Below are positions 27,851 through 36,105 of a stretch of DNA of 64,000 bases, in pieces. The translations under genes and the position numbers were made by a program. The stretch is from Microbacterium lacticum. GTDB taxonomy: Bacteria; Actinomycetota; Actinomycetes; Actinomycetales; Microbacteriaceae. The stretch's first letter is position 1. The number at the start of each line of letters is the position of its first letter. The notes under the pieces are model-generated. The model was not told where the DNA came from and did not search any database. It worked only from the letters and a program-made list of their open reading frames with translations. The stretch spans positions 124,001 through 188,000 of the forward strand of contig NZ_VFPS01000002.1 in NCBI RefSeq assembly GCF_006716815.1, written 5' to 3'.

Positions 27851-28441
27851 TCACCCCATCTCGTTGCGCAGGCGCGACAGCCCGTCGCGCATCCTCGTCT
27901 TGATCGTCCCCAGCGTGGCTCCGGTGAGCACCGCGATCTCGCTCTGACTGTAACCGCCGAAAGAGGCGAGGGTCAGCGCTTCGCGCTGCGCATCGGGCAG
28001 CGCATCGAGCGCCCGCGCCACGCGCCTGCTCTCGATGCGCAGCTCGACCTGCTCGTCGACCGCCGCCGGCGGGCTGTGCAGTTCACGCAGCCCCGCCCGC
28101 TCGTCGCGATCGGCGCTGGACTGCGCCCATCTCACGCGGTCGACGGCCCGTCGATGCGCGATCGTCATCACCCACGTCCTCCCCTGCACCTTATTCGGAG
28201 CGAAGGACGCAGCGGATTGCCAGATCTCCAGAAACACCTCTTGCAGCACTTCTTCGCACTGCGCGCGATTGACGAGCACGCGCAGGATCAGGCCGAACAC
28301 GGGCGCGGAGAGCAGATCGTAGAGCTGCGCGAACGAGCCCTCGTCGCGCACGGCGATACGGCCGAGGAGCTCGGCGACGTGATCACGCGCCGGCGAATCC
28401 TCCGGCACGTCCACGCCGTCGATCACCATCTCCCACAGCAT
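27851..28441 (-). CDS. sigK: ECF sigma factor SigK
   Basis: The 196-residue sigma factor shows region 2 (FAQLYDLLSAPVFGLILRVL, EEVLQEVFLEIWQSAASF, GRTWVMTIAHRRAVDRVR) and region 4 (LPDAQREALTLASFGGYSQSEIAVLTGATLGTIKTRMRDGLSRLR). Pairing with an RskA-type anti-sigma and linkage to dipZ and a fasciclin lipoprotein match the SigK regulon of mycobacteria. It follows dipZ by 45 bases on the same strand and is probably read from the dipZ promoter, giving autoregulation. A second in-frame start lies at 28429. Confidence 0.9.
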   Translation of the reverse strand: MLWEMVIDGVDVPEDSPARDHVAELLGRIAVRDEGSFAQLYDLLSAPVFGLILRVLVNRAQCEEVLQEVFLEIWQSAASFAPNKVQGRTWVMTIAHRRAVDRVRWAQSSADRDERAGLRELHSPPAAVDEQVELRIESRRVARALDALPDAQREALTLASFGGYSQSEIAVLTGATLGTIKTRMRDGLSRLRNEMG

Positions 28442-28486
28442 GCCTCATCCCGCCCGTTCTCGCCGTATCGGCGCCGACCCCCTTGC

Positions 28487-30064
28487 TCACCCGAAGGTGA
28501 ACGAGTAGACCTCGACGCCCGGGTCGACGTCGACGGTGACGACCCCGGTCTGCAGGGAGTCCGTGCGCGCGATCTCGTACGAGCGGGGCGTTCCCGTCAC
28601 GTCGAGGGTCGTCTCGGTGCCGTCGGCGGCGCGCACGCGCACGCTCCCTTCCCCGGCGAGCACCATGCGCACCTCGGCCGCGTGATAGTCGAGGCGGATG
28701 CCCGCGGGTTCAGGCCCCGTCGGGGTCGCGAACTGGGTCTCGACGGTCCACGCGCCGTCCAGCGCGAACGTGTCGGCGGCCTGATCCGTGGGGTAGGCGA
28801 AGGTGCCGGGCCCCGCGCGGTAGGGATCGGGGCCGGCGAAGTTGACGTCCTTCGACGAACCGAGGAACGTCTCGCGGGTCGTCGACCCGGCGTCGGGGGT
28901 GTCGTCGGCGACCTCGGTCGGGGCCGGGAGTGCGACACCGGGGTCGGGGTCCTCGATGCCGAAGTCCCGCGCGCCGGCGGCGACGTTCGAGGCATCCTTC
29001 TCGAACGCGTACTCCGGGGAATGGATGCCGATGACCTGCAGCCCGGCGTCGCGGTAGGCCTTGTCCCACGCGACGACATGCGGGATCGAGCGCTGGCAGT
29101 TGATGCACGAGTAGGCCCAGAAGTCGATCAGCACGACCTTGCCGCGCAGCTGCGCGAGGTCGATGCCGGCACCGTCCGGCGTGTTGAGCCAGGAGGAGAT
29201 GCCGCGGATCGCGGGCGCCGTGCCGCACGACTGCAGCTCGTCGGCGCCGTTCGTGCAGTTGTCGAGGTCGCGGTTCTCGTCGGTGACGAGGCCGCCGAGC
29301 CCGAGCGCCTGCGCCGCCTGATCGTTGTCGGTGAGGTCGCGCTGCAGGGCGGCGGTGTAGTCGGGCACGAGCCGCTGCAGCTGCTGCGGCACGTTGAACA
29401 CGAGTCCGACGGCGAGGGCGAGCATCGCGACGCCGGCCGCGATGCGCAGGCCCCGCTCGCGGGTGCGGAACGCGCGGATGCGCTCGACCACGCCGCGCCC
29501 GGCGAGGGCGAAGGCGAGGAGCGGCACGGCGACGCCGACCGCGAACGATGCCGTCAGCAGCACGGTGTCGAGGCCGATCCGCCCCGTCGCACCGGCGACG
29601 ATGATCGCGGCGAGGACCGGGCCCGCGCACGGCACGAACACCGCGCCGAGCGCGAGCCCGACGCCGAAGCCGCTCCCCCCGTTGGCGACCTCGCGGCGCG
29701 GGATCCACTGGAACGGCTTCTCGAGCAGCTGCTCGAACCGCGGCACCATCAGTCCGCTGCCGATGAGCACGAGCACGGCGATCCCCACCCAGCGGATGAC
29801 GTCCTGGGGCAGGTGGAGCAGCCCGAGCAGGAGGGATCCGGCGAGGGTGACGACCGTGAAGCTCGTGATGAGACCGGCGATCCTGAGGTACGGCCGGCTG
29901 CGGCGCGCCGGAATGGTGCGGGATGCCCCGGGCTCGGCTTCGTACCGCGCCGACTGGGCGCCGCCGGTGAGGAAGATGACCGGCAGCACCGGCAGCACCG
30001 GCAGGATGCACGGCGAGATGCCGGTGATCAGCCCGCCCAGCAGGCCGATGATGATGAGGTCCAT
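28487..30064 (-). CDS. dipZ: DipZ: CcdA-type membrane domain fused to a thioredoxin-like domain
   Basis: The 525-residue protein joins a six-helix CcdA electron-transfer domain (residues 1-245; [11 protein letters not shown] and [11 protein letters not shown] carry its redox Cys pair), an extracytoplasmic TlpA/thioredoxin domain with active site CINC near residue 320, and a C-terminal beta-sandwich domain (about 400-525). It should pass reducing power across the membrane to exported proteins. ATG 30064 follows GGGGAG; an upstream open frame to 30388 crosses the promoter and is rejected. In mycobacteria dipZ is also a SigK-regulon gene next to a fasciclin-domain gene. Confidence 0.92.
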   Translation of the reverse strand: MDLIIIGLLGGLITGISPCILPVLPVLPVIFLTGGAQSARYEAEPGASRTIPARRSRPYLRIAGLITSFTVVTLAGSLLLGLLHLPQDVIRWVGIAVLVLIGSGLMVPRFEQLLEKPFQWIPRREVANGGSGFGVGLALGAVFVPCAGPVLAAIIVAGATGRIGLDTVLLTASFAVGVAVPLLAFALAGRGVVERIRAFRTRERGLRIAAGVAMLALAVGLVFNVPQQLQRLVPDYTAALQRDLTDNDQAAQALGLGGLVTDENRDLDNCTNGADELQSCGTAPAIRGISSWLNTPDGAGIDLAQLRGKVVLIDFWAYSCINCQRSIPHVVAWDKAYRDAGLQVIGIHSPEYAFEKDASNVAAGARDFGIEDPDPGVALPAPTEVADDTPDAGSTTRETFLGSSKDVNFAGPDPYRAGPGTFAYPTDQAADTFALDGAWTVETQFATPTGPEPAGIRLDYHAAEVRMVLAGEGSVRVRAADGTETTLDVTGTPRSYEIARTDSLQTGVVTVDVDPGVEVYSFTFG

Positions 30065-30088
30065 GGACTCCCCGTCTCTGTCGGGGAT

Positions 30089-30116
30089 GGTTCGACGCCG
30101 GGCGGGTTTCGGATTG
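30089..30116 (-). promoter_or_regulatory. Probable SigK promoter of the dipZ-sigK-rskA operon
   Basis: On the minus strand CAATCC (30116-30111) is followed after exactly 16 bases by CGAACC (30094-30089), 24 bases before the dipZ ATG. Known mycobacterial SigK promoters have CCATCC and CGAAT-type boxes. The same pair with the same spacing occurs on the opposite strand. Confidence 0.65.
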
Positions 30117-30142
30117 GCCGGCATCCGATCCGTCGCGGCATC

Positions 30143-30170
30143 CAATCCGATGCGTGCATCACTCCGAACC
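30143..30170 (+). promoter_or_regulatory. Probable SigK promoter of the fasciclin gene
   Basis: CAATCC (30143-30148), a 16-base spacer and CGAACC (30165-30170) mirror the dipZ promoter on the other strand. About 70 bases of 5' leader precede the start codon at 30246. Confidence 0.65.
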
Positions 30171-30245
30171 ACCCTCGAGCCCGCGCTCCCGCGGTCTCCG
30201 ATCACTCCGATCGACCGCGATGAACCTCGATCAACGGAGGGCATC

Positions 30246-30908
30246 ATGCTCAGCACCAAGAAGAAGATCACCGCAGCTCTGACTCTGACCATCGCCGGAG
30301 CCTTCGCCCTGTCGGCGTGTTCGATGGGCTCGTCGACCCCGGCCGAGTCGTCGCCGGCGGCGATGGAGGAGCAGACCCCGTCGGCCACGCCCGACGCGAT
30401 GACGAACGACGCCGCGTCGAACCCCGTCGGTCCGGGCTGCGCCGCCTATGCCGACGCGGTGCCCTCGGGCGCCGGGTCGATCCAGGGCATGTCGCAGGAC
30501 CCGGTGGCTGTCGCAGCATCCAACAACCCCATGCTCACCACGCTGACCGCCGCCGTCAGCGGGCAGCTGAACCCCGATGTGAACCTGGTCGACACCCTCA
30601 ACGGCGGGGAGTTCACGGTGTTCGCGCCGGTGGACGACGCGTTCGCGAAGGTCGACTCGGCGACGATCGACACTCTGAAGACCGACAGCGCGCTGTTGAC
30701 GAAGGTGCTCACCTACCACGTGGTGCCGGGCCAGATCGAGCCGTCGGACATCGCCGGCATGCACAAGACCGTCGAGGGCGGCGAGGTCGACGTGACCGGC
30801 TCGGGCGATGACTGGATGGTCAACAACGCCAAGGTGATCTGCGGCGGCGTGCAGACCGCCAATGCGACCGTGTACCTGATCGACACGGCGCTCATGCCGA
30901 CCGACTGA
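30246..30908 (+). CDS. Fasciclin-domain lipoprotein (MPT70/MPT83-like)
   Basis: The 220-residue protein has a lipobox LSAC with lipidated Cys25, a Ser/Pro/Glu-rich linker and one fasciclin (FAS1) domain from about residue 75 to the end: [23 protein letters not shown] (H1), [15 protein letters not shown] and [13 protein letters not shown] (H2). It resembles mycobacterial MPT83/MPT70, surface proteins whose genes are switched on by SigK and which may depend on DipZ for disulfide handling; two Cys (in GPGCAAY and VICGG) could form such a bond. GGAGG precedes ATG 30246. A perfect terminator hairpin follows. Confidence 0.9.
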   Translation: MLSTKKKITAALTLTIAGAFALSACSMGSSTPAESSPAAMEEQTPSATPDAMTNDAASNPVGPGCAAYADAVPSGAGSIQGMSQDPVAVAASNNPMLTTLTAAVSGQLNPDVNLVDTLNGGEFTVFAPVDDAFAKVDSATIDTLKTDSALLTKVLTYHVVPGQIEPSDIAGMHKTVEGGEVDVTGSGDDWMVNNAKVICGGVQTANATVYLIDTALMPTD

Positions 30909-30934
30909 TCGCGGTCGATCCGGCTTCGAGCGAG

Positions 30935-30965
30935 CGGCCGCCGGCGCGGGGAGCGCCGGCGGCCG
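30935..30965 (+). terminator. Terminator of the fasciclin gene
   Basis: A perfect 13-bp stem, CGGCCGCCGGCGC with GCGCCGGCGGCCG, closes a five-base GGGGA loop, 27 bases after the stop codon. Confidence 0.75.
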
Positions 30966-31011
30966 TGCTCGTCCGTCCGCCCCGTCGCGGCCCGGTACGC
31001 TGGAGGCATCA

Positions 31012-31084
31012 GGGCCTCTAGCTCAGTCGGTAGAGCATCGGACTTTTAATCCGCGGGTCGTGGGTTCGAGCCCCACGGGGCCCA
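31012..31084 (+). tRNA. tRNA-Lys (anticodon TTT)
   Basis: A full cloverleaf can be drawn: acceptor GGGCCTC/GGGGCCC, D stem GCTC/GAGC, anticodon loop CTTTTAA, T stem GTGGG/CCCAC with loop TTCGAGC, discriminator A, and no encoded CCA. TACGCT about 20 bases upstream is a likely -10 box. The gene's 3' half is the integration site of the mobile element, and the tRNA is intact. Confidence 0.96.
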
Positions 31085-32780
31085 CGTAAAGTTGAACGTT
31101 CGAACCTTGCCCCGCTTGATCGCGGGGCAAGGTTCTTTCGTTGTGTGGCCTGGGGATGGCGGCGAGGATCGTCGCGATCGTCTGGGCTGGTTCGAGGGCG
31201 GCTTGGTCGTCGTCATCGATGGTGATGCGGTCGAACAGTGCCCGGTTGAGCATCCGCCGTTCGGCGGGTTCGGCCTTCGCGTACACGTCGCCGATGTCGG
31301 TGAGGAGACCGAGGATCGCGTCGAGCCCGACCTTCGCGTTGTCGTAGGTCGATGTGAGGGTGTCGAGCCGGCCGGTGATGGCGTGGAGGCTCGCGCGGAT
31401 GCGGTCCTGTTCGGTTTTGAGGAGGTCGATGGGGATCGCGTCGGCGTAGTGGGCTTGGAGGACCTTGACCTGTTCGGCTTCGAGCTTGATCTTCTGTCCT
31501 TCGAGGAGGGTCCGTTCATCGCTGGTTGACTCGGCGAGGGCGTCGAACACCTGCCCGAGGACGGCCTGGATCTGTCCGGCCTCGTCCTCGGTGACGGAGA
31601 CGTGCTGGTAGCGGGTCTCGATGCTCTGCTCGACGCGGTGGACGAGGGCGGCGGTGCGCTGGCAGTCGTTGCGCTTGAACCGGCGGCCGGTGCAGGTGAA
31701 GTAGTCGTAGGCGACGCCCTGGTGGTTGCGGGGCCGTTCGAACATGAGCTTCTTTCCGCAGCCGCAGTAGATCGAGCCTTTGAGGTAGTGGTCGTACTTC
31801 TGCGGCTTGTCGCCGGTGACGTGGTTCTGCTGGAGGATCGTCTGCACCTGCTCGAACGTCTCCGGGGTCACGAGTGGCTGATGGGTGCCGGGGTAGGTGA
31901 CCTCGCGGAACGTGACGATGCCCTGGTAGTAGGGGTTCGTGAGGATCTTGTGCAGCCCCGTGGTCGTGACCGGCTTCGCGGGGAACGTCGGTGTGGGCCG
32001 GGTGACAAGGCCGCGGGTCTCTAGCTCGCGGGCGAGCTTGGAGACGGACCAGTCGCCGGTGGCGTAGGCGGTGAACGCGAACCGGATCAGGTCGGCCCGG
32101 TCGGGATCGAGTTGCACGTCGCGCACTTCGTGCCCGTTCGCATCGGTGAGGCGGACGTTGAGGTAGCCGATGGGTGCCTTGTGCGGGGTGCCGCCGATGG
32201 ACGCTTTCTGCACGAGCCCCTTGGTGACCTCTTGGGCGAGGTTCAGGGAGTAGAACTCCGCGATCGAGGCCATGATGCCGTGCATGAGCATCCCGGAGGG
32301 CGTCTCATCAATGTTCTCCATCACCGAGACCAGGGTGACCCCGGCCTGGCGCAGCGTGGCGTGGATGATCGCGTCATCGAGCCGGTTCCGGGCGATCCGG
32401 TCGACCTTGTTGATGATGCAGTACCTGACGGGATGCTCAGCGAGGTAGTCCAGCATCTCCTGGAGGGCTTTGCGGCGAGCGGTCTTGCCGGACTCGCCGG
32501 GCTCGATGAACTCTTTGACGATGACCGCACCGAGCTGCTCGGCCTTGCGCTGCGCGGCCTCGCGCTGCGCAGGGATGGACAGACCCTCTTCGAGGCCGTT
32601 GCGGGTGGCCTGGTCCTTGGTGGAGACCCGCAGGTAGGAGATCGCCGGCACCTTCCCATCGGGAAGGGTGACATCGAGGGCCTGGGTCGCGGGGCCGGCG
32701 AGGGAACGCAGGGCGCTGAGGTCGAGGCCGGCAGGAAGGTCGAGGAGCGTCATGGTCGTGACTGCCTTTCGGGCGCTCAC
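31023..32780 (-). CDS. Large serine recombinase (ICE integrase)
   Basis: The 585-residue recombinase has a resolvase catalytic domain (residues about 28-180; nucleophile Ser in SYLRVSTKDQ, then IINKVDRIARNRLDD), a recombinase domain (about 200-320) and a zinc ribbon (GSIYCGCGKKLMFE, YFTCTGRRFKRNDC), then a coiled-coil tail. It should integrate and excise the element at tRNA-Lys. The frame does not stop inside the element: its last residues (VGPVGLEPTTRG and on) are antisense to the tRNA. GTG 32780 is the longest start; ATG 32753, preceded by GAAAGG, is the likelier one. Confidence 0.88.
   Translation of the reverse strand: MSARKAVTTMTLLDLPAGLDLSALRSLAGPATQALDVTLPDGKVPAISYLRVSTKDQATRNGLEEGLSIPAQREAAQRKAEQLGAVIVKEFIEPGESGKTARRKALQEMLDYLAEHPVRYCIINKVDRIARNRLDDAIIHATLRQAGVTLVSVMENIDETPSGMLMHGIMASIAEFYSLNLAQEVTKGLVQKASIGGTPHKAPIGYLNVRLTDANGHEVRDVQLDPDRADLIRFAFTAYATGDWSVSKLARELETRGLVTRPTPTFPAKPVTTTGLHKILTNPYYQGIVTFREVTYPGTHQPLVTPETFEQVQTILQQNHVTGDKPQKYDHYLKGSIYCGCGKKLMFERPRNHQGVAYDYFTCTGRRFKRNDCQRTAALVHRVEQSIETRYQHVSVTEDEAGQIQAVLGQVFDALAESTSDERTLLEGQKIKLEAEQVKVLQAHYADAIPIDLLKTEQDRIRASLHAITGRLDTLTSTYDNAKVGLDAILGLLTDIGDVYAKAEPAERRMLNRALFDRITIDDDDQAALEPAQTIATILAAIPRPHNERTLPRDQAGQGSNVQLYVGPVGLEPTTRGLKVRCSTD
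31102..31138 (+). terminator. tRNA-Lys terminator inside the element end
   Basis: A perfect 14-bp stem (31102-31115 with 31122-31135; GAACCTTGCCCCGC) and six-base loop is followed by TTT. It starts 17 bases after the tRNA and lies within the recombinase reading frame, so the element appears to supply the tRNA's terminator. Confidence 0.75.
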
Positions 32781-32919
32781 CCATTCCCCAGTAGGGATGG
32801 GTGCGGGCGCCGTTGGGCTGTCACGACACAGATGGGGAGGCCTGCCGAACCGCGACGGGTTCGGGCAACAAAGGGGTAAGCCGGTAGCGCCCTGATGGAC
32901 GTACTACGTACCAGGGATT

Positions 32920-33120
32920 CTACCGCTCGCTGCTCAGCAGCGCCCGGAGTCGGTTGCCGGCCTGCCCGGCCTTCGTTCCCGTGCCGGCTTCTCGCAGGGC
33001 GACGCGGATGAGGACTTCGGCGACCTTCTCCACGTCGATCTGCTCGCGCCGGGTGAAGGTGACGCGCAGGTTCCGGTCTGCGGAGGGCCGCTGGGTCTTG
33101 CGTTGATAATTCCGCACCAC
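32920..33120 (-). CDS. 66-residue basic protein of the element
   Basis: The protein (MVRNYQRKTQRPSADRNLRV, then FTRREQIDVEKVAEVLIRVALREAG) is basic with one amphipathic helix and resembles small DNA-binding or accessory proteins found beside DUF4913 genes, but no family is recognised. The start is GTG 33120 (an adjacent GTG at 33117 is possible), six bases after the DUF4913 stop, so it is the last gene of the transfer operon. The following 139 bases hold a CCGAACC/GGTTCGG inverted repeat at 32845-32864 and no gene. Confidence 0.6.
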   Translation of the reverse strand: MVRNYQRKTQRPSADRNLRVTFTRREQIDVEKVAEVLIRVALREAGTGTKAGQAGNRLRALLSSER

Positions 33121-33126
33121 CGCTCT

Positions 33127-33735
33127 TCACCTGCCGTCGTCGCCGGCATCGGAGCGGGTGGCGTCATCGAGGCGGGCGAAGACGGCGTCTTCGGCGGCCT
33201 TGCGGCGGGCGACCTGCTCGATCACGAACGCCACGAAGTCCGCGCGTCGGTCGGTGATCGGGGTGTCCTCGACCGGCGGGGCGGGTGGTTCGCCGGGCCA
33301 CGCGGTCTGCCGGGAGGGCCGGTCGCGGTCCAGGCGGGTCCCGGAGGCGGCCACCCAGTCGCGGAGGCGCTGGCGGGCGGCGGCGAAGTCGCGGTGCCAG
33401 CCGATCGCGGCGGACGCGTTCTGTTCCGGGTCGTAGGCACCGAGCCAGTGCAGGTGCAGCGCGCTGAGCTCCCATTGCAGTTCGGAATGCCGGTGCCAGT
33501 ACGGCGGGATCACCGACGCGGGCAGCGCGTAGGTGTGGCGGAGCCATTCGACCCAGCGGTTGAGGGCGAGCCATTCCTGTTCCAGGTCGTGGGAGAGCAG
33601 CAGGTTCCAGTTCACCGGCCGCGGCGGCCCCGGAATGTCATCGTCAGGGTCGAGCCGACCGAAGTCCTCCTCCTCCCATTCCTCGGGTTCGGAACCCATG
33701 TCGTCGGGCGGGAGCGTGGCGTCGTCGTTCATCAT
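33127..33735 (-). CDS. DUF4913-family protein
   Basis: The 202-residue protein has an acidic N-terminus (residues 1-35) and a conserved central block WNLLLSHDLEQEWLALNRWVEWLRHTYALP, VIPPYWHRHSELQWELSALHLHWLGAYD and GWHRDFAAARQRLRDWVA. This Trp/His-rich pattern is the DUF4913 signature of actinobacterial conjugative elements. It has no known activity. It is 12 bases downstream of the SSB-like gene in the same operon. Confidence 0.75.
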   Translation of the reverse strand: MMNDDATLPPDDMGSEPEEWEEEDFGRLDPDDDIPGPPRPVNWNLLLSHDLEQEWLALNRWVEWLRHTYALPASVIPPYWHRHSELQWELSALHLHWLGAYDPEQNASAAIGWHRDFAAARQRLRDWVAASGTRLDRDRPSRQTAWPGEPPAPPVEDTPITDRRADFVAFVIEQVARRKAAEDAVFARLDDATRSDAGDDGR

Positions 33736-33747
33736 GCTTCGCCCCTC

Positions 33748-34227
33748 TCACATGGCCCGTGCGGGCTGCTCGTGCTCGGGCTGGTCCTGCACGGGCGGCT
33801 CGAACGCGACCTCACGCGCCGGTCGTTGACGGTCCGGGGACTCCATCTGGGAGCGGCGACGCGGGGTGCCGACCTCGGTGTTCATGCGGGCGAGGTCGTG
33901 TCCGAACCGGCTTGCGATGAACTCCGTCGATTCGACGCCGGTGTTGGGGTTCGTGCTTGTCTGGGTGCGGCCGATCGCGAGGAACCAGTCGCCCTTGGCG
34001 AGCTTCACTTCGCCGCTCTCGGCAGCGCCTCGGAACGCCACCACATCGTGGAAGGTCGTGGGGAGCTTGATCCGGGACCCGTCGGCTGCGAAGTCGTGGT
34101 GCTCTTGCCCGGCCTTGAAGTACAGACGTTTCTTGCCCTCGCTGCCTGACGGCTGCGGGTCGGAAGCGACGAACCCGTAGAAGGCTGTATCCAGTTCCGG
34201 GTCCGGGTCGCGTGGCTGCTCGTTCAT
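33748..34227 (-). CDS. Single-stranded-DNA-binding-like protein
   Basis: The 159-residue protein has an OB-fold-like stretch: AFYGFVASDPQP, KLPTTFHDVVAFRGAAESGEVKLAKGDWFLAIGRT and STEFIASRFGHDLARMNTEV, followed by a Gln/Pro-rich tail. The order of an initial strand, a V-x-F-R strand and an L-x-K-GD segment recalls SSB. In an ICE it would coat transferred single strands. It is shorter and more divergent than chromosomal SSB. Confidence 0.7.
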   Translation of the reverse strand: MNEQPRDPDPELDTAFYGFVASDPQPSGSEGKKRLYFKAGQEHHDFAADGSRIKLPTTFHDVVAFRGAAESGEVKLAKGDWFLAIGRTQTSTNPNTGVESTEFIASRFGHDLARMNTEVGTPRRRSQMESPDRQRPAREVAFEPPVQDQPEHEQPARAM

Positions 34228-34314
34228 CGTGTGCTCCTGACGGTCTGCTCAGGCGGCCACCACTCGTCGGGGCCGCTGCGGCAGGCAGGTGCACTCGCCC
34301 TCCCGCCCGCTGGA

Positions 34315-36105
34315 TCAGTCCCAGTGGGCGTCGTGGAGGAGGCGTTCGACCTCGGCCCGGTCGGCTTTGAGCTGGGCACCGTCGGGGCGGTTGGGCCAGG
34401 CGCGCAGGTCGGTGATGATCGGCGGCGCGGAGCGGAGCAGGGTGACGGCGGTGCCGAACGGGAGGGTCCTGATCCGGTCTGGTGGGAGGATCGCGACCCG
34501 GCGGACGGAGCGCTGGTTGGAGCGGGAGCCGTAGTCGCCGACCGTGGTCGAGTCGGTCAGTTCGTCGCGTTCCCCGATCAGCGTGGAGAGGTCTTGCAGG
34601 TCGCGGCTGTTGGAGGCGCCGCCGAGGAGGATCTTCACGATCGAGGCGTCCCAGACCGCCCCGGCCTGGTGCTCGTTCCACTTGTCCCGCGCCTGCGCGA
34701 GCGACTGCAGCACGGCGAGCGTCGTGATCCCGGTGCCGCCGCCCTCGGCCATCAACGTCGGCAGGCTCGGCAGGGGTGCGAGGTTCCCGATCTCGTCCAG
34801 GGCGAGGAGCATCGGTGGGTCGAGGCGGGCGCCGGCGGAGCGGGCGGCGAGGCGGCGGGCGGTCTCGACCAGATCCTCCACCAGCGCCGCAACGAGTGCG
34901 GCGCTGTTCCCCGCTCCGGCGCCGGTGGCGAGGAGGAACAGGGTGCCCCGCTGTCGGATGAACGCTTCCGGATCGAACTCCTCGCCCTCTCCCGGGGAGA
35001 CGGCGTCGAGCACCCGGGGGTCTGCGAGGGCTGCGAGTGAGAGGGAGACGCCTTGCCAGATGGAGTCGCGGGTGCGGGGGTCGGCGTCGATCATCGACGC
35101 GAGCGAGTCCGCCCACCCGGTCGCCGCATCGGGATGGTTGGTGAGGATCGCGACCGCATCCGCCGCGCTCGTGGGGTCGAGCGTCCACCGGAACAGCTCA
35201 GTCGGGGTACGCCGGTCGAGGGCGGCGGCGTGCAGCAGCGCTTGGAGCACGGCACGGGTTTTCCCTTCCCAGAAGTCGCCACCTTCGACGCCACCCGAGG
35301 ACAGGCCGGTGGCCGACGCCAGGCCGGCGGCGCGGATCATCGCGGTCTGCGGCGATTCACACCCCCGGATCGGCGACCAGCGCAGTCCGGCGGGCAGGCC
35401 TTCGGCGAGGTGCTGTGGATCGAACACCGCCACCGGGCCGATGCGCTTCCTCGCGCGCAGGCAGGCGGTGACGTTATCGGGACGCGTGCTGGTTGTGACC
35501 ACCGCGCCGGGGGCGTCGAGGATCGCCGGGATCACGAGGAACAGGCCCTTGCCGCTTCTCGGGGCGCCGACGAGGAGGATCGAGTCCTCCACGGATGCCC
35601 AGACCTCGTGCCGGTGCGCGCTGCCGAGCCGGTAACCGACATCACCCGGTACGGGGTTTTCGAGCGTGGGGCGCAGGGTGCTGGCGCGGCGCATCAGCGC
35701 TTTGGTGGAGGCGGCCCCTGCGATCTCGTGGCGGGTGGCGGTGCCCTCCTGTCGGTGCGGGTCCTGCGCGGCCTGCCGCATCGTGCGCCGCAGCTGCGCC
35801 CACGCCCAGAACCCGGCCGTGACGAGGGCGCCGAGCATGAGGGTGGCGACGATCCAATAGGCGAACGGGTTGAGGCCGTTGGCGCCGAGCTGCCCGCCGG
35901 GATCGGCCGGGTTGAAGAACACCGAGACACCGCCAGCGGCTCCGGCGGTGGGTTGCGGGGTGCCGGTGAGGAACGCGGCCACGCTGCCCGCCAGCCGGAG
36001 GATGAATGCGACGCCGAGGAGGCCTCCGACGGCGATGAGGATCAGGTTGGTGAGCTCGTCACCCATCTGCCCGCTGCCGCCGGTACGGCCCTGCGGCCCG
36101 ATCAC
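34315..36105 (-). CDS. VirD4/TraG-type coupling ATPase
   Basis: The 596-residue protein has two N-terminal membrane helices (about residues 15-35 and 75-100) and a cytosolic RecA-like motor. Walker A is VGAPRSGKGLFLV near residue 180 and Walker B LLALDEIGN near residue 430. Type IV coupling proteins recruit relaxase-bound DNA to the secretion channel and pump it. Its ATG overlaps the stop of the upstream gene by four bases. The 87-bp gap after it contains an AGGTGCAC motif at 34287. Confidence 0.9.
   Translation of the reverse strand: MIGPQGRTGGSGQMGDELTNLILIAVGGLLGVAFILRLAGSVAAFLTGTPQPTAGAAGGVSVFFNPADPGGQLGANGLNPFAYWIVATLMLGALVTAGFWAWAQLRRTMRQAAQDPHRQEGTATRHEIAGAASTKALMRRASTLRPTLENPVPGDVGYRLGSAHRHEVWASVEDSILLVGAPRSGKGLFLVIPAILDAPGAVVTTSTRPDNVTACLRARKRIGPVAVFDPQHLAEGLPAGLRWSPIRGCESPQTAMIRAAGLASATGLSSGGVEGGDFWEGKTRAVLQALLHAAALDRRTPTELFRWTLDPTSAADAVAILTNHPDAATGWADSLASMIDADPRTRDSIWQGVSLSLAALADPRVLDAVSPGEGEEFDPEAFIRQRGTLFLLATGAGAGNSAALVAALVEDLVETARRLAARSAGARLDPPMLLALDEIGNLAPLPSLPTLMAEGGGTGITTLAVLQSLAQARDKWNEHQAGAVWDASIVKILLGGASNSRDLQDLSTLIGERDELTDSTTVGDYGSRSNQRSVRRVAILPPDRIRTLPFGTAVTLLRSAPPIITDLRAWPNRPDGAQLKADRAEVERLLHDAHWD

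Noticed and set aside
31023..31084. A conserved protein domain at the recombinase C-terminus (VGLEPTTRG)
   Set aside because: This peptide is the antisense reading of tRNA-Lys, not an evolved domain.
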